From Cryptomeria japonica (taxonomy: Eukaryota > Streptophyta > Pinopsida > Cupressales > Cupressaceae): a DNA stretch of 64,000 nucleotides. The notes under the pieces were generated by a model. The model ran no database searches, was not told the DNA's origin, and saw nothing but the letters and a program-made list of their open reading frames with translations. Where the stretch lies: contig NC_081406.1 in assembly GCF_030272615.1 (NCBI RefSeq), positions 140,338,361 to 140,402,360 of the forward strand. Reading direction: 5' to 3'. This document shows positions 1-12,491 of the stretch, one piece after another; position 1 is the stretch's first letter; every line of letters begins with the position of its first letter. Position numbers and translations under genes: made by a program.

Positions 1-2941
1 AGTAAAAGAGAGAAAAGGTGAGTTAGAGCCTTCACTTCAGGAGCATGACCTCAAGAGAATACTTCATTACCATCACTTTTGGAGAGAAATTTCCTTTAAG
101 ATCCTTGTTTGGGTGTGAATTAGAGCATTTGAATGAATAGAGTGAGCATGATTTTGATTTGAGATAACCTCAAGTGATCTTTATTTAGAGAAAATTTCAC
201 TTCATGTATCCTTTAATAGGATAAAATTTCCTTTTAAGCCCTTATTAGGTAAATTTGACATGTTTTTGTCAATAAAGACTTGGAATAACTAAGGATTGAA
301 TCAATGAAGAAACAAAGTGATTGAAGAAAAGTTCATTTGAAATTAACCTCATCTCCAAGCCCTCATCAATGAACTTTCAAGAATCAAGGTACATGAGTGA
401 ACTTCATAAATCAAGGTACATGAGAAAACTTCAAGAATCAAGGTACATCAGTGAACCTCAAGAATCAAGGTACATGAGTGAACTTCAAGAATTAAGGTAC
501 ATGAGTGAACTTCACAAATCAAGGTACTTGAGTGAACTTCAAGAATAAAGGTATGTGAGAGAACTTCAAGAATCAAGGTACATGAGTGAACTTCAAGAAT
601 CAAGGTACATGAGCGAACTTCATGTTATCAAGGAGACGAGTTAACTTTAAGATTCAAGATAGATGAGAAAACTTCATGAGTAGAGAGAGGAGAGATAACT
701 TCATGTTCTAGCCTAGGGGAGAAAATTTGTCTCATTCTCCCAAAATAAGATGCAAAAATCCTAATAAATCATTTCCTTAAGCTGCTTTGATTTCTTAACA
801 TGTTTAGTAGAGAATATTTTTTATTGATGAAAGGTAAGTTAGAGGGATACTTCATAAAATAAGGTAGAGGAACGAACTTCATAAATCCAAGGAGGGGAGT
901 GAACTTCAAGTTTGGATGTATGAGAGTAAATTTCCTCTAGTGGCCTTCCATAAGGATAGTTCATCATGTTTGCATCAATAAATGATGGAAAGACTCAATA
1001 CTCAAACCCATAGAATGAATACAATGAATGAAAGCAAGTCCAAAGATCTCTTCATGAGCAGAAAAGTGAGAGTGAACTTCACATAAATTAAGGTGAGAGT
1101 GAAAATTGATGTAACATCAAGATGGGAGAGAACTTCAAGTGCCCCTTCCTTAGAGAAACCTCAACTTTAAGTACTCCTTCATGAAGGTGAATTTTATCTA
1201 AATGCTCTTATTAAACCTACAAACCACATGAAATCACATAATTTTATCAACTAGGAAATTATATAGAAGGTATATATATCATGTGTGTTTGATGCTTGTT
1301 TGTTTCTTTTGTAGGAGATAAAGAAAGAAATCAATGGGATCACATTGATGGAGGATTGAAACAAGTCTCTCAAGGATAAAATTTCAACATTAAGATTAAG
1401 ATACAAGGAAGATATCCTCAAGGGAACCTCATAAACAAGCACAAGAAGGTGATTAGATAATAAGCATTTACCTACACAAAGACATGATCCACAATGCCAG
1501 CATCATGAAAGGAGTCATAGAGAAAGAATTCCAAAGCAGAGAAGCAATTGTGCCATCAAGAATTCATTCCAAGGCAATATCAATAATCCAAAATTAAGAG
1601 GAAGACAAGACCTATACATTGTACCTCTATGATTGAAGCACTCAAGAGGATAGTTTCAGAAGATTTCATCAAAGTTAGAAGATCATTATCATCACTGCAG
1701 CTAGATAATGTTGACTATCAAGAAATATTCCTTCATGATGATCTATCAAGACTACAAGTTAAACGATGGATTTCTAGTCATCATCCCAGTCATTATATCT
1801 ACCAATCAAAGAAGTTCCACATCAACATGTCTAGATGTAATGTACATGGCTCATAAATGAAGGCACAAACTTTGAGGTACCTACCCCTGTTATCCCTTGG
1901 TCTAATATTTTGGAGATAACATGTGTCAAAGTGTTGCAATTGTTTCATTGGCTAGAATAGAGATTATTGTAACAAACCCTAATTAGGGTTTTCATTATAA
2001 AATCTTGGCCATTGATCTCAAATTGATTTGAGCCATTGAACTTTATTAAGAGAATTATAAAAGCCTCGATCTCCTTAGTTTGTAAAGGGTTAATAGTTAG
2101 TGAGTAGAAAGAATAGAGAAAAAGATAAGAATAGTGAATAGAAATTAGAATAGGAGTTAGATTAGGAGAAGACAAAGATTGTTGTGAAACCTTTTTGTAA
2201 AGGACAATTGATTTCATTGAAGTTATGCTTAATTTGATTTTTTACTTCAACGACTTGCATGATCTTTACTTCTCAATTTGCTTTCATGTTGATTAGATTG
2301 AATGGAAGAATTTGTTGAATACATCTGTGTCGAATCCTTTAGTCCATACCACTAACCTTTTTCTGATTGTAAGGGTGCCTTGTGTGGTCAACTAGAATTA
2401 TATGAACCTAACCTCATATTGTTGTGTGTCCATTGTTTATGCATTAACTTGAATGGTGAGAAACATTTGATGGTAATGATTTGAAAATGTTTGAAATGTC
2501 CTTAGAAGATTGCACTGATCTTGTATCAAATTGTTCAAGTTGATGGTGATACCTTGCCTAGTAGGATTCCATCTAATCATTCATCCATATTCTTACATTC
2601 TAGGTCTTAGAATAGAACTCCCAACCCTTTATCTTTTGCCCTTTTTTTCAATTCAAGTTAGTTTAGGAAAGAAAGCATCACAAGATTGCAATATTAGATG
2701 ATCAAGTTCTAGTGATTCAAGCATTTGACAATTCAATGTAAGTCCCCTTGTGATTGCATCATAATCACATCAAACCAATAACTTTATCCACACATCGTGA
2801 CCTGACATACAAGAACCTTGGAGTTGTCTCATGTGATCCTTAAGCCAATCTTCAACATTTGAGAAGCTTTGTTCAAGATGGTATAAGATACTTTTGGGTA
2901 TTTTATTCTATGTTTGTATGTGCATAAAAAACACATCAACA
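1..2941 (+). mobile_element. 5' LTR of large element H (left end outside window)
   Basis: This block is repeated in the same orientation at about 30919-35196. Base 18 aligns with base 30936 and similarity runs on to a shared end, acacatcaaca, at 2941 and 35196. After 2941 the two copies diverge at once. Base 2946 starts tggtgctagaagg, which has the TGG start expected of a primer-binding site, so this copy is read as the 5' LTR. It holds a 27-bp tandem array, no coding region, and non-coding AT-rich DNA elsewhere. The LTR would be over 3 kb long, which is large. Seen: the direct repeat and its shared end. Inferred: that it is an LTR. The alternative is a segmental duplication. Confidence 0.65.
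368..632 (+). repeat. 27-bp tandem array, about 10 units
   Basis: Units of 27 bp follow the pattern caaggtacatgagtgaac plus ttcaagaat, with aaggt recurring every 27 bases from about 386. Because 27 is a multiple of three, the array stays open in several frames, with a nine-residue period on the plus strand. I read it as a minisatellite inside the LTR and not as a gene. The partner LTR has about twice as many units (31285-31885). Confidence 0.9.
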
Positions 2942-3434
2942 GAATTGGTGCTAGAAGGAGGGCCTGACAATGAATGCAAACTCTTGAATAAGGGAATCCA
3001 AGGAAGATTAGTGGAGAGTCATCATCAACGCTCAACAAAATTTGCATAAGTTTGAATAGATGTACTTCAATTCATATTTCCAAGGATTAATTTTAAAGAC
3101 TCGCATCTTCCTCTTCGTGCTCAATAGAATTGAAGCACAAGGAAGGCATGATTGTGGATACATGATCGAAGTAGTTGATGTTGGATTTGATCAAGTTATA
3201 CTTTGAAGTAGTCACAACCAAAATTTGTATGAGAGAAGAACGTTGGACTTGCAAAGGAAAGAAGCAATTCATGCAGCTGAAACCAGTTGAACTTTCAAGT
3301 TAAATTTGAGATTTCCAAGATCTCTCTTTATTCCAAAAAATAAAAAAATCAAAAAAAAAAAAAAAAAATTAGAAAATTCATTAAAAAAAGAAAGATTCCT
3401 CGAAGGAGCTATTGGTCTCAATCTTTGATTACTT
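2942..3434. other. H leader region, non-coding
   Basis: This lies between the H 5' LTR and the left end of the F element. It contains an A-rich run at about 3338-3370 and no convincing reading frame. The five bases tactt at 3430-3434 are the possible left target duplication of F; the right partner is cattt at 27681-27685, with two C/T differences. Confidence 0.5.
2946..2958 (+). other. candidate primer-binding site of H
   Basis: The bases tggtgctagaagg lie four bases after the end of the repeated block. The TGG start matches the CCA end of a tRNA. I do not identify the tRNA. Confidence 0.45.
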
Positions 3435-3735
3435 TGTTTTCTCTACAAGATTTTCAAGCCTCGGTCACATATGGAGAGAACAAGAAGAATAGAAACATAA
3501 GACAACAATTGACAAGGTTTACAAAGAAACCTCCTGCACTTCAAGCTTAAATAGACCTTAGGTGGGTGTACCTTTTGTGATTACTTTCTCACAATTTTAC
3601 TTGGTGACTTACAGAAAACCAGTGCAAATTTTTGCAAACCTTATCACTTTTAAATGCAACTAAACATAAATGAAAGATTCATCTTCATTATAATTGATCA
3701 CCCAAAAAGTCATAAACTTTAACAAGCTATACCAG
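3435..3735 (-). mobile_element. 3' terminal part of outer F
   Basis: Read on the minus strand, this matches the last 300 bp of F2 (about 23300-23598) with many substitutions. Shared landmarks include tatggagagaacaa, aaggttta and ttaggtgggt. Similarity stops near 3735, where copia-type LTR sequence begins. Confidence 0.65.
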
Positions 3736-4030
3736 TTTATGCATCCCCAGTTTATGCATCCAATTATAGTCAGTGTGACTCCCATTTTGTGATTGAGCAG
3801 TGAGTTCTAGGTAGTTGGCCTTTCTACATGTGCAAGCTCCATATTGTACACACATACTATCTGGAGTAGTATCATCTGATTGTGGGTAAGGCTTCCCACC
3901 GTGGTTTTTCCCCTTACAGGGTTTCCACGTACAAATATCTATGTTATGTGTTGTGCATGTTATTTGTCTTTATGTTTCATGCATTAAACTTTACTGGTAT
4001 TATAATTAACTGTTAAAATTGTTTACCGGC
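3736..4030 (+). mobile_element. copia-type LTR G, left part
   Basis: It contains the core motif found in every copia LTR of this window: a gtgggt...cccacc hairpin followed by gtggtttttcccc and gggtttccacg (about 3885-3930). Element A interrupts it after 4030, and the LTR continues at 16706. The left boundary is not sharp. Confidence 0.6.
4026..4030. repeat. target-site duplication of A, left (ccggc)
   Basis: The bases ccggc directly precede the LTR start and recur at 16706-16710 directly after the 3' LTR. This is a perfect 5-bp duplication. Confidence 0.95.
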
Positions 4031-5689
4031 TGTAACATCATAAATTGTACGCACTTGCTAAAACAGTACAATTTAACACCTAGTTTAGCACCCACCTTGG
4101 CACAGTTGCATTTTGCATTGCATTTCCCCTTTAGCACTTAATTAATCAAATTAATTAGGTCTAAAGGTTCTATTTCATCATTTTCCACATCATAAAGTCG
4201 GGCCCTTTCATTAAAGCGTGCCCCTTTCATTTTATTCTTCCAATACACTACTTAATCAAAAACCCTAATTAGGCCCTATTCTGAGCTTGGGGGCTTGATT
4301 TCGGGGGTCAAAACATCTCGAAATCACCTGTAACTTCGAGATTCTCTCTAAAATCATCATATCTGACGGCCCTGAAAATTTGGTGAAAAGTTGTCGGGAC
4401 CATGGCGCCCGGAGTGCACACGGTCCCGGACATTTTTCCTGAAATTTTAGGAGCGCGATCCAATCATAAAATAAAGCTTAACCCCAAGAAATTGGCGGGA
4501 TATTCAATCTCTAGGTCAGCCAAAAGATGAAATTACGACCTAGGGTTTCATACATAAGAGCTCTCTTTCTTCATTTGAAGGGCTCCGATTTTTGTTTTCA
4601 GGAGCCTCATATGCAGCGAAAGAGCAGATCTTTGAAGACTTCAACAACATTCAACATCCCTCTATCAAGCATTTATCAATTCCATTCATTCATTTAGGGC
4701 TTGGAAGACATTGAAGAACAATAGGAGATTACCGACTGAAGATTGGCTTGTACTCCTCCCTTGGGGGTTGGGTATGATTTCATGTTGTTTTCATGTCTTT
4801 GCATAAGCTTCAATATCTCATTTATTCATGCTTTAGATCACTTTGCATCTTGATTGAGAGCATTTACATTATCATTTACAAGCAATTAGGGTTTACTTTC
4901 TAGGTTGCTCTAGTTTGCTTACTTGCATTTTAGATCTTGCACACACACAAGGTCTGCACACACATTACTTTTACAATACAACTTGGCTATTCGTGGAGGT
5001 GGAAATCACCGAAGCAGGGGTTTGACTAAGGCAAAACCCTATATAGCCGCCCAAACATCCTTTTCAGATATAAGTGCAGGTTTCGAGACTCGGACGACGC
5101 CGCAGGTTGCAGATCCGGAAGAGGTAGGTCGAGACAACACCCCACATCAAATTGCAGAGCAAGATACTAGGACAGGGGCATGGGGTGCCCTGGTCCTGCC
5201 AGGACAGGGGCGCTGGGCACCCTGGTCCCTGGGACAGAGGCGCTGGGCGCCCTGGTCCTCCTGACAGACAGCATTTCGGACAGTTTCCAGAGTGCAAAAA
5301 TAGTGGTTTCAGGTGCAGTTTCAGGTGCAGAATCAGGATAGTGGCACCCGCGCCCCCGTCCCGAACATTTCCACTTAGATTTTGACTCTGGGTACGCATT
5401 TGCATTCTTGTCTTATCCTTGTGTTTACAGTTTTCCATTGTGTAAGTTCAATTCTGCAATCTTGTTGTTAGCTCATACTTGCATTTTAGGGTTAGGAATT
5501 GAACTTGCATAATCTTACCTTTCAATTACAACAAAGGAATAGAAACCCTAATAGGTAGCCCATGGCTCTCTCTTTCACAAAAAGAAGTAGCCAATTGTGT
5601 GATACCTCTAGGCTCTTTCGTATTCCGTAATGTGTGATAAAAGGTAGGATTAGGGCATGATAACCTAGTCTCGCTTTTTCCCCCACACA
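4031..5689 (+). repeat. 5' LTR of A (1659 bp)
   Basis: It starts tgtaacatcataaa and ends ccccacaca, and is matched base by base with 15047-16705. A TATA-like ctatatag lies at 5039-5046. Near 5175-5265 a GC-rich block has the motif ggcgctgggc...ccctggtcc repeated about three times. Short open frames inside it are not conserved as genes. Confidence 0.95.
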
Positions 5690-5861
5690 TTTTGGTGAAC
5701 CCGACATGAATCTATCATTGCTTCTTCTTGCATTGCATTTGTTAGATCTAGATCTAGATTTAGTGTGTTTTCATTTCATTTTCATTAAAAAAAAAAAAAA
5801 AAAAAAAAGAGTGTGTTTCTTTGCATTGTGTGTTTAAATTTCATGCAATTTTTATTTCAAA
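5690..5861 (+). other. short leader of A with poly-A run
   Basis: Only 172 bp separate the LTR from the start codon. It includes a run of more than 20 A at about 5788-5809. There is no room for a separate gag gene. Confidence 0.8.
5693..5710 (+). other. primer-binding site of A (candidate)
   Basis: The bases tggtgaacccgacatgaa start three bases after the 5' LTR. The position and TGG start fit a tRNA primer site. I do not assign the tRNA. Confidence 0.6.
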
Positions 5862-8800
5862 ATGTCCGACTTTTATTTGCAAAATGTTCATGCTTATGAT
5901 GATTACTATGAGTATAGCCAAGATGAATTAGATGAAGCTTTAGATGAGTTTTTGAACCCTAAAGATGCCAAACCTTCATTTTACCAAAAACTCATAAACC
6001 TTGTTACTATGCCATTTCGTTTTGATGAGAAAGATAAGTTGAATGAATCCTCTCAAGGGTACATTCCTATCAACTCTTCCACTAAATCTAGTAACATGGT
6101 TGTTTTCAACAATCCCCTCTATGAGGAGATGTCTCCTTTTGAATCAAAAGATAAACCTTTTAATAGATATGATCATGCTTTGTTGGATGATGCTCTTGAT
6201 GACTTTGTGGCCTTATCGAAATCTCTAAACAAAAACAGAACTTCTAAATTGGTTAACATGATAAACTTGAATGAGCATAAAAAGCCTCTCTTTGAAGTCC
6301 AAGGTGCTTATCCTTCTCCCACCTTTCAAGTTCCTAAATCACCTCTCCTTACTGTCCAAGGAGGGTATGATCATGATTCCTTTCGTACTCCGAATAAACC
6401 AATCATCACTGTGCAAGGAAGAAAACCCATAAGTCCTTATAGTTATGCCAAGCAAATAACTAGAGAGAGTTATCATGCGGTTGCCCATACTTATCATACC
6501 AAAAATAATAGGCAGCCTAGTCCTCCTCCTATTATTCCAGTTTCTCTTCCGAATCCTCAACCAATTCTTCTGCAAGCTCCATGTATTTCACAAGTTCTTA
6601 GTAAGGAATATGATCTCATAGAACAACTTAAAGCTACCCCTGCTAAGATATCCCTTTGGGATTTGATTCAAACTTCTTCCGCTCATCATGGAATGTTACA
6701 AGATGCCTTGAAAGATTTGAATGTTCCTCCACCGAATACATCTAGTAATATAGCATCTTTGGTTAACTCTGTGATGAATCCTAAAGCTCAAATTGTGTTT
6801 ACCCAAGATGAGTTGCCTACTAGTGAAATCCAACATCAATATGATCCCTTGATGATTGTGGTTATCATAAAAGACACTGCTATAAGACGAACACTAGTAG
6901 ATAATGGCTCTGGTCTTAATGTGTGTAGCATTAATCTTTTGCATAAGATGAATGTGGATACATCTCTAATTGAGCCGGACTCTCATCCTATTCGAGGCTT
7001 TGATAATGTGGCTAAAACTTCATTAGGTACTATCACCTTACCCATCACAGTGGGGCCTGTTACTTTGCCTACTCCTATCCATGTTATGTCGGGAAATCTA
7101 ACATACAACTTGTTATTAGGGAGACCTTGGATTCACAGTATGCAAGTTGTCCCCTCTACATTGCACAGACAATTTAAGTTTATCTACAACAATAAGACAT
7201 ATACCTTGATAGGTGATACCAATTTTCAAGCTTGTTTGCAAACATCTACTTCCAAAGGGGGTTCTTCTAAGCCTTCCTCATCTAGTGATGACTCTTTAAA
7301 CAAGATACCTATCAATGAATCCCCACTCTCTGATGATCAAAATTCTTTGGATGAGTCTGGAGCTCCTGAAGAAGACTCTTCTCGACTTGAAACTACACAT
7401 AAGAAGGATTTTGATCCTGAGAAGGTTCTCGCAGATGATGATTGGGGATCCCTTGATTTTAATCCTACCTTTGTAGGTGAATATAAGGTTCCTTCTAGAG
7501 AGATTAAAGCTGAAAAGAAGGAAGAAGCTAAAAATCAATCAACATTACCTGAGCCTATGAGTAATAACTTTGTGGCCGCTTCTCAAACTTCTTCTCCCCG
7601 CACCTCTAATTCTGAAGGGTTTGATTCTTTGTCTTATGAAAAACCGCCTTCTCTGTCTGAAATGGCTGATCATTATGGTCGTGGTTTTCGCATTTTTGCT
7701 AAGCATGGGTATCATGGAAATGGTTGTGGCATGCATGAACAAGGAATAAAGGTTCCTCTAGAGAATAATCTTCACAACCATGCCTTTGGACTTGGCTATA
7801 ATCCCTGTAAGCGCACTAAAGCTTCTAGAAGACCCTGTATTAGTGTTAATGCTATTTCTACCTCTCTATCAATGCAACACCCCGAGTACATTGATGAGGA
7901 TCCTTCGTGTGCTTGTTCTTTTGATGTTTTCCCTACCGATGATGCTTTAGCTGAATTTTTAGGAGCATATGATACTCTTCCTCGTTATCATCACAATAGG
8001 GGACTCCCTTATTGTTTGAACACTGAAGCCTATTTTGGAAAAGAGACGGATAACGATGAGATTGTGAAAGAATTCCCTCAGCTAAAGGATACTCCTCAAC
8101 AAAGTAATCTTCTCATAAGTGACACCACTAATGTTAAGATGGATCCTTGCAATGAAGAAAAAGTTATTAAAATTGGAAAATGTTTGGATGAAGAGGAACA
8201 AAAACAATATGAAGATTTATTGCATGAATTCCCTGAGATCTTTGCTTGGACATACTCTGACATGCCTGGTATAGATCCTAAGATTGTTACTCATAACATT
8301 GTCTTAGTTCCTGAGGCTAAGCCCGTGAAACAAAAGATTCGAAAAATGAATCCTAAGGTGGCTCTGCTTGTTAAGGCTGAGATTGAAAAGTTATTGGAGG
8401 CTGGGTTTATCCGCCCTATTGATTATTCCCCATGGATTTCAAATATTGTCGCTGTGGCTAAACCAGATAATAAAATAAGAATGTGTACCAATTTCTGAGA
8501 TTTAAATAAGGCTTCTTTAAAATATGATTTCCCTCTTCCAAACATTGACATGATAGTTGATTCTACGGTAGGACATGCCTTATTATCCTTCATGGATGGT
8601 TTTTTAGGATACAATCAAATTTTCATTAACCCTCAAGATCAATTCAAAACTGCTTTCACCACTCCTTGGGGTACGTTTTGTTGGATAATGATGCCTTTTG
8701 GACTTAAAAATGCCGGTGCAACTTATCAATGAGCGATGACCCTTATCTTTCACGATTACATGCATAAGATTCTAGAAGACTATGTTGATGACATTTTAGC

Positions 8801-11408
8801 CAAATCCATTCTTCGCATAGATCATATTAAGATCCTTCGTCAAATCTTTGAAAGGATTCGTAAATATCACATGCGCTTGAATCCCCGAAAATGTGTTTTT
8901 GGTGTGGATAGTGGAAAACTATTAGGATTCATAGTTTTGCATCGTGGGATTGAGGTGGATACTAAGAAAATAGATGCTATTGTCAACATGCCACCTCCTA
9001 GAAATGTGTCTCAACTCAAAAGCTTACAAGGAAAAATTCAAGCTATTCGTAGGTTTGTATCTCAACTTGCGGATTGTACTTTTCCTTTCACTCAACTTCT
9101 CAAAAAGAATATCACTTTTCAATGGAATGAGGATTGTCAGCAAGTATTTGAAGATTTAAAAATGTATTTGGCTAATCCTCCTATCCTTCAATCGGCCGAA
9201 CCTTCTCAACCCTTCCTTCTTTATATGGCTGCGTCCTCTCATGCTCTTGCAACATTATTGGCACAACATGATAAAGATGGTAAGGAGTGTCTGGTTTATT
9301 ATATAAGTCGTGCCTTACTCGATTATGAGACCTGATATTCTACGATAGAAAGACAATGCTTGGCCTTGGTGTTTGCGACTCAGAAATTGAGACATTATCT
9401 CTTAAATTCAGAAGTCCATGTCATGGTAAAGTTTGATCCATTGAAGCATCTTTTCTCTAAAACCGATTTATCAGGACGCCTAGCTAAGTGGGTTATGATG
9501 TTAACTGAATTTGACCTTAAATTTGTTTCACAAAGAGCAATTAAAGGGCAAGCGTTGACTGATCACTTAGTTGAGGCCCCTTCACCTTTCTCCTTCCCTA
9601 ACCCTGAGTCTTTTCCTGATGATTTCATCCTTTGTACAGAAAAAGATGAAACTTGGGAGTTATACTTTGATGGCTCTAAGTGTCGTACAGGATCGGGGGC
9701 AGGTGTTGTTCTGATTTCTCCTACAAAGAAGTCCATTCCCTTATCTTACCATCTCAATTTCCTATGTACCAATAACATTGCTGAGTATGAGGCTCTTATA
9801 GCAGGAATAAAGGCAGCCTTAGCTTTGAATATAAAACACATACATATTTTTGGATATTCTCAACTGATTATAAGACAAGTAACAGGACTGTATCAAGTGA
9901 AACAAGACAAGTTATCACAATATAAAGACCTTGCTATCTCTTTGTTACAAAAATTTGATTCTTACACCATAGAACCTGTTCCTCAAAAAGATAATCGACA
10001 TGCGGACGCAATGGCATGTGTGGCTTCTCTTGTATCTTTAGAGGACCCTGTGGTTGATCTTAAATTTGTTATTCACAACCTTACTTCTCCAGCTATTGTA
10101 GATGATTCCAGCCTGGTGACATGTTGCGACTTCATAGACTCAGATGAATGGTACTCGCATATCGTAAGATACTTGATTGATGGTACCTTTCCTGATTCCG
10201 CCAATAGGAACACCAGGGCTAGAGTTCACAAGTTGGCTGCTAAGTATATCATTCTCTCTAATGTTCTTTACCGAAGGGGTTATAACGGTCTTCTCCTTCG
10301 CTGTCTTAACAAATCAGAAATCCCTATTTCTCTTGAAGAGGCGCATTCAGGTGCCTGTGGGGGGCATTTTGGAGGTAAATCCTTGGTTCAAAGATTACTT
10401 CGTATGGGATATTATTGGCAAACTATGCAGCAGGATTCTTTTTCATTTGTTAAGAAATGTCATCAATGTCAACAACACAATAATTTGATTCATGCTCCTG
10501 CCCAAGAACTCCGTTCTCAGGTAGCTTCTTGGCCTTTCTCTACATGGGGGTTGGATCTCATCGGTAAAATCTCTCCTCCTTCATCTCAAGGACATGATTT
10601 CATTATAACCACAACAGATTACTTTACAAAGTGGGTAGAAGCTATTCCTCTTCGCTCCACTATAGCTGAAGTGATTTGTCGATTTCTTCTAGAAAACATT
10701 ATTTCTCAATTTGGAATACCTTCCACTATAATCTCTGATAATGGGACATCATTTAAGAATAAAGACGTGAAGCAATTCCTCGAGAAATATCATATCAAAC
10801 ATCGATTTTCTACACCATACTATCCTCAATCAAATGGTCAAGCCAAATCATCCAATAAAATAATCGAACAAATTCTTAGCAAAACTGTGAATAAGCATGG
10901 TAAGGATTGGAGTACTCAGCTAATCTATGCTCTTTGGGCCTATCGAACGAGTGTACGAATTTCCATGGGAACTACTCCTTATAATCTTGTTTATGGTGCT
11001 GATGCTATCATGCCTTTAGAATTAGAGATTCCATCACTTAGAGTTTCTCTCAAAGGTATAATAGATGATGACTCCTATAGAGAACAAAGACTTCAACAGC
11101 TTGAGATGCTTGATGAACAGCATATAAATGCTCTTGAGCATATTCAAGCGTATCACAAAACTCTACAACGAAACTATAATGATAAGGTTATTCAACGTTC
11201 CTTCTCAGTGGGCGACTTAGTGCTCTATGAGAATCAGCGCAATGTGAATGCCTTACCTGAAGAAAAGGGAAAATTCAGTCCTAATTGGCTTGGACCATAT
11301 ATCGTTATTGAAGATTATGGATCAGGTGCTTACAAAATAGCGGATGTAGACAGTACGCCTCTTAAAGACCCTATAAACGCTATGCACTTGCGTAGATACT
11401 ATGCTTAA
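5862..11408 (+). pseudogene. pol: Tat-like pol polyprotein of A, three in-frame stops
   Basis: The frame is single and unshifted for 1848 codons, broken only by TGA at 8496, 8730 and 9333. Domains by residue: an N-terminal acidic region of unknown role (1-310), aspartic protease with core VDNGSGLN (active Asp at 347), a G-patch-like stretch (about 600-660, FGLGY), reverse transcriptase (about 800-1060, YVDD at 974-977), RNase H (about 1090-1225), a second archaeal-type RNase H (about 1262-1395, starting WELYFDGSK), then integrase with HHCC finger (about 1490-1550) and core (about 1565-1665). The first stop sits where this family has Arg in the FRDLNKA motif, and the second sits after TYQ where Arg is also usual. 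The integrase catalytic Glu is Lys (codon aaa at 10845). No CCHC knuckle and no capsid-like region is seen. The start was chosen as the first ATG of the frame after the leader. The product would copy and integrate the element; this copy is inactive as it stands. Confidence 0.93.
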
Positions 11409-12010
11409 TTCCTCATTCCTTATCATTTATCTATTTCCTTTCTCACTTCTTCAAAATTGGATAATATGTTAACATATCTTTGTTAGAGAAAATAGAATTA
11501 AATGATGTTTTGTTTAATCTATATTGCTTCGTTCCTGACAAGCATGTGTCTTTACTTTATGGTTTGTCTTGAATTCATTTATGTAAATTACAAAAGATTT
11601 ACATTTTCATTATGTCGACATATTATACAATGTTTTTATGTGTTAAGTTGAATCATGTCATGTTGTGTTTAAATTCAAATTAAATCACATTGGTTATATG
11701 ATTCGTAGGCTTAATACATACTTTCTTCCTTATCATCAATGTAGTACTTGATTAAATATTTTAATTAAGTCACACATGTATCAATTTAATCATGGAGCAT
11801 TAAGAAATCAATCACATGGAAATTAAATTCAGAACATACATGTACATCTACCAAATGTATTAATTTTAATCAAAATACCCATTGTTTTTAGACATTAAAG
11901 ATAACACATTTGAGACAAAGAAGCATGTATATATATATATATATATGTGGATCAATATACAAAGGTAGGTCACTACACATCCAAAATGTGACCTACCCTA
12001 CATCATAAAA
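11409..12010. other. non-coding spacer of A between pol and antisense gene
   Basis: This is AT-rich, with a (ta)n run at about 11930-11946 and no gene seen. It would hold the 3' ends of both convergent transcripts. I saw no clear AATAAA signal on either strand. Confidence 0.6.
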
Positions 12011-12411
12011 TCATCTCCTATCCCTAGGGCTGGTGGCTGGAGAGTGATGACTAGATGCTCCCTCCTGATCCGACCGTGCAGGTGGACCCATGGGGGTATA
12101 CTGTGATATAGATCATGAATGGCTCCGAGAGGAACTCCTATGATCCCTATCCATAAGGATAGTGCGATACGAGGTAGCCTCGGCCTGAGCTACTGCTAGA
12201 TCACATTGTGCTCGCTGAAGGTCCTTTGATAGAGCCCGCTCTCTCTCCCTCCATATCTCTACCTGTACTCGAAATGGGGAAAACAAATCATCATGCCGAC
12301 CCGCGTTCCCTTGAGGTCTATAAGCAACCTGTGAGGAACTAGGGATCTGCGCTGTCATGGAGATATCTGTCACTGCTTGCTGGATCAAGGAGCGCCACTC
12401 CTGCACATTAG

Positions 12412-12491
12412 CTGTAGCAGTAGAACAAATTTTGTGTTAGTACCATTTTATATCATCAAAACATCAATCAATCAATATAAACCTACTATAC
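12412..12491 (-). other. 80-bp intron 2 of antisense gene
   Basis: It has a GT start at 12491, an AG end at 12412 and a TACTAAC branch point at 12442-12436, about 27 bases from the acceptor. Removing it joins two reading frames that are otherwise out of phase. Without removal, a TGA follows six codons after the donor. Confidence 0.85.

Noticed and set aside
321-548. Open frame with a nine-residue repeat, and similar ones at 31283-31929 on both strands
   Set aside because: It follows from a 27-bp tandem array whose period is a multiple of three. It is open on both strands and lies in an LTR, so it is not taken as a gene.
4923-5438. Overlapping open frames on both strands in the LTR of A, repeated at 15939-16528
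   Set aside because: They come from the GC-rich repeat block. The frames differ in length between the two LTR copies and none resembles a known protein.
8496-9335. Programmed stop-codon readthrough in the pol of A
   Set aside because: Three TGA codons lie inside the reverse transcriptase and RNase H domains, not at a gag-pol border, at places where the family has Arg or variable residues. Mutation is the simpler reading.
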